Of a stretch of DNA of 64,000 bases, positions 62,746 to 64,000 are shown one piece after another. The position numbers and the translations under genes were made by a program. The stretch covers positions 124,702 through 188,701 of the forward strand of contig CAJNOL010000187.1 in NCBI GenBank assembly GCA_905250125.1, given 5' to 3'. Positions within the stretch are counted from its first letter, which is position 1, and the number at the start of each line of letters is the position of its first letter. The DNA comes from Rotaria sordida (Eukaryota; Rotifera; Eurotatoria; Philodinida; Philodinidae). The notes under the pieces were generated by a model. That model saw only the letters and a list, made by a program, of their open reading frames with translations, ran no database searches and had not been told where the DNA came from.

Positions 62746-64000
62746 TTATTTAAGTCGTTGAGTTATATTTGCAAGAGCAACAGAAAACGCTTGTAAAGGT
62801 GAAAACGGCCATTCAAAATCAAGTGTATAACAATTATTTTCAATACGACCAAATTGAATAACCTAAATTGAATAATTTTCATTTAGAATACAAAATCTTT
62901 TTCAATTCATAATTAACCTGTTTTCCTTTAAATTCAATTTGAAAATTTTTTGCTGATTCAAGTGTAACACGACCACCAAAATCTAATTGATATACTTGTG
63001 ATTGTTCGTTCCATAAACTTAAATCAATAAAATAACATAAATAAATTTTTGGAAAATTTTTGAAAACTTACGGTGGTCGATTTTGCATCACATAAAATGT
63101 TGTATCATTTTGATTGTCCGTACGATTTATTAATTGATCCAATTCCGAGGATGGTGATAATCTTGTTAATGAATCCTTTGTTCCACTCGTACATGTCATC
63201 ATCCGATGTCGGGAACTTGAATGTCGCTAAAATTTAGATTTAAATTATTTTTATAACAATCGAAAATTAACTCATTTAGGTCTAGAGAAGTGCGGAATCA
63301 AATTTTGTAGTCCCGATCCAGAGAAAATTATTCTAGAATTTATTCATATTAAATCTTAAAAAACATCTTGTACTGTCTCGTTGTGCTGGTTCCGATCCTG
63401 ATTAAAGTTTTGTGTTGACTGTAGCCTCGAACTCTTAGATATGGTTTCGTTTCTACAACGAAGTAATTGTTTCTGTAATATGTATTATTCTTTGAATATA
63501 TATATAAAAGTTGAATAAATGATTTAAACTCACTGATAGTACCAGAATCTCTTTATATGCATAGATCAAAACAAAAGATATAGAAAACTGTTTGTTTTGC
63601 TCCATTTAGGTTTTTTGCTAGATATCGAAAAATTTTGGTTCTTGAAATCAAAGCCAGAATCAGTTAAAGACTTTGTTTCGTAAATAAAAATAATCGATTT
63701 AGTTATTCCTAATTATAATAGAATAATAAAGACAAAAATGTGCAGTTTAATTCTTGACAGAAAGAGTCTACCGAGACTATATTGGAATAATATCAGTCTC
63801 GGTCCTGATCTCGGCAACTTCCCTCTCTCCTGTGGTCCCGTGCATCTCTAGTGAGAATGGTACTCACTTTACGAGAAGTATTTCTATTATTAGTTTTTAA
63901 TTTTTCTTTTGTTGAACTATCTTCATATGAACTTAATTGTTCACTTTCATTGTTTATTTGAATATCAGGATCTTCATGTGAAAGTTGTCTTTGTAAAGAT
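62746..64000 (-). CDS. TULP4: TULP4 (tubby-like protein 4), 3' part only
   Basis: Exons 63868-64000 (open to the window edge), 63072-63226, 62918-63017 and 62746-62862 are in phase. They encode the C-terminal end of a tubby domain: QNRPPLWNEQSQVYQLDFGG, then RVTLESAKNFQIEFKGKQ, VIQFGRIENNCYTLDF and SPLQAFSVALANITQRLK at the stop. The QNRPP..YQLDFGGRVT..SAKNFQIE and ANxTQRLK wording is specific to the TULP4/TUSP branch. Ordinary tubby proteins end in a different motif. The first visible exon is Ser-, Glu- and Lys-rich, like the insertion found inside this branch's tubby domain. TULP4 also has N-terminal WD40 repeats and a SOCS box that recruits an E3 ligase; those lie outside the window. Confidence 0.9.

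Overview
The window is AT-rich metazoan nuclear DNA. Its genes are intron-bearing, with clean GT-AG junctions and reading-frame phase preserved across them. Most introns are 45-150 bp; a few are 0.5-4 kb. The gene set (MEF2, an FE65 adaptor, TULP4, a RAB26/37 GTPase, dynactin p24, a POLDIP2 homologue) is animal. A short internal array of GGGTGT, a permutation of the bdelloid telomere unit TGTGGG, makes a bdelloid rotifer such as Rotaria my best guess. The organism is an inference, and only the animal origin is secure. TAA, TAG and TGA all end genes, so the code is standard.

Layout. 1-2.9 kb: no gene seen. 2.9-9.4 kb, minus: POLDIP2 homologue in eight exons, with a complete RAB26/37-like gene nested on the plus strand in its 3.9-kb second intron. 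9.6-15.7 kb, minus: DDHD2/SEC23IP-type phospholipase in 17 exons, including a 7-nt microexon and no SAM domain. It diverges from a single-exon Mpo1/DUF962 gene (15.9-16.4 kb, plus). 16.5-18.2 kb, minus: dynactin subunit 3. 18.5-20.1 kb, plus: decayed, intron-bearing ribosomal protein L5 copy. 20.1-26.3 kb: gene-poor, with telomere-like repeats and a foldback. 26.3-28.6 kb, minus: FE65 (APBB) adaptor. 29.9-40.0 kb, plus: RAD17 checkpoint clamp loader in 15 exons. Its third intron holds a complete three-exon gene on the other strand for a 718-residue type I membrane protein. 40.4-42.0 kb, minus: MEF2. 42.0-53.9 kb: gene-poor, with a 440-bp inverted repeat and a decayed coding trace. 53.9-54.4 kb, plus: small secreted protein. 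55.6-57.7 kb, minus: CCDC174. 57.9-62.5 kb, minus: prenylcysteine oxidase. 62.7 kb to the end, minus: 3' part of TULP4, cut by the window edge.

The genes are unrelated housekeeping and signalling genes and form no pathway or operon. The most distinctive features of the window are two genes nested antisense inside introns of conserved genes and a set of long inverted repeats (foldback or MITE-like). At least eight such repeats are recognisable, six of them inside introns; three are diverged copies of one family. There is also a compact GC-rich hairpin in a MEF2 intron and a pair of SINE-like repeats in prenylcysteine oxidase introns. I see no bacterial-type mobile element, CRISPR array, rRNA or convincing tRNA.
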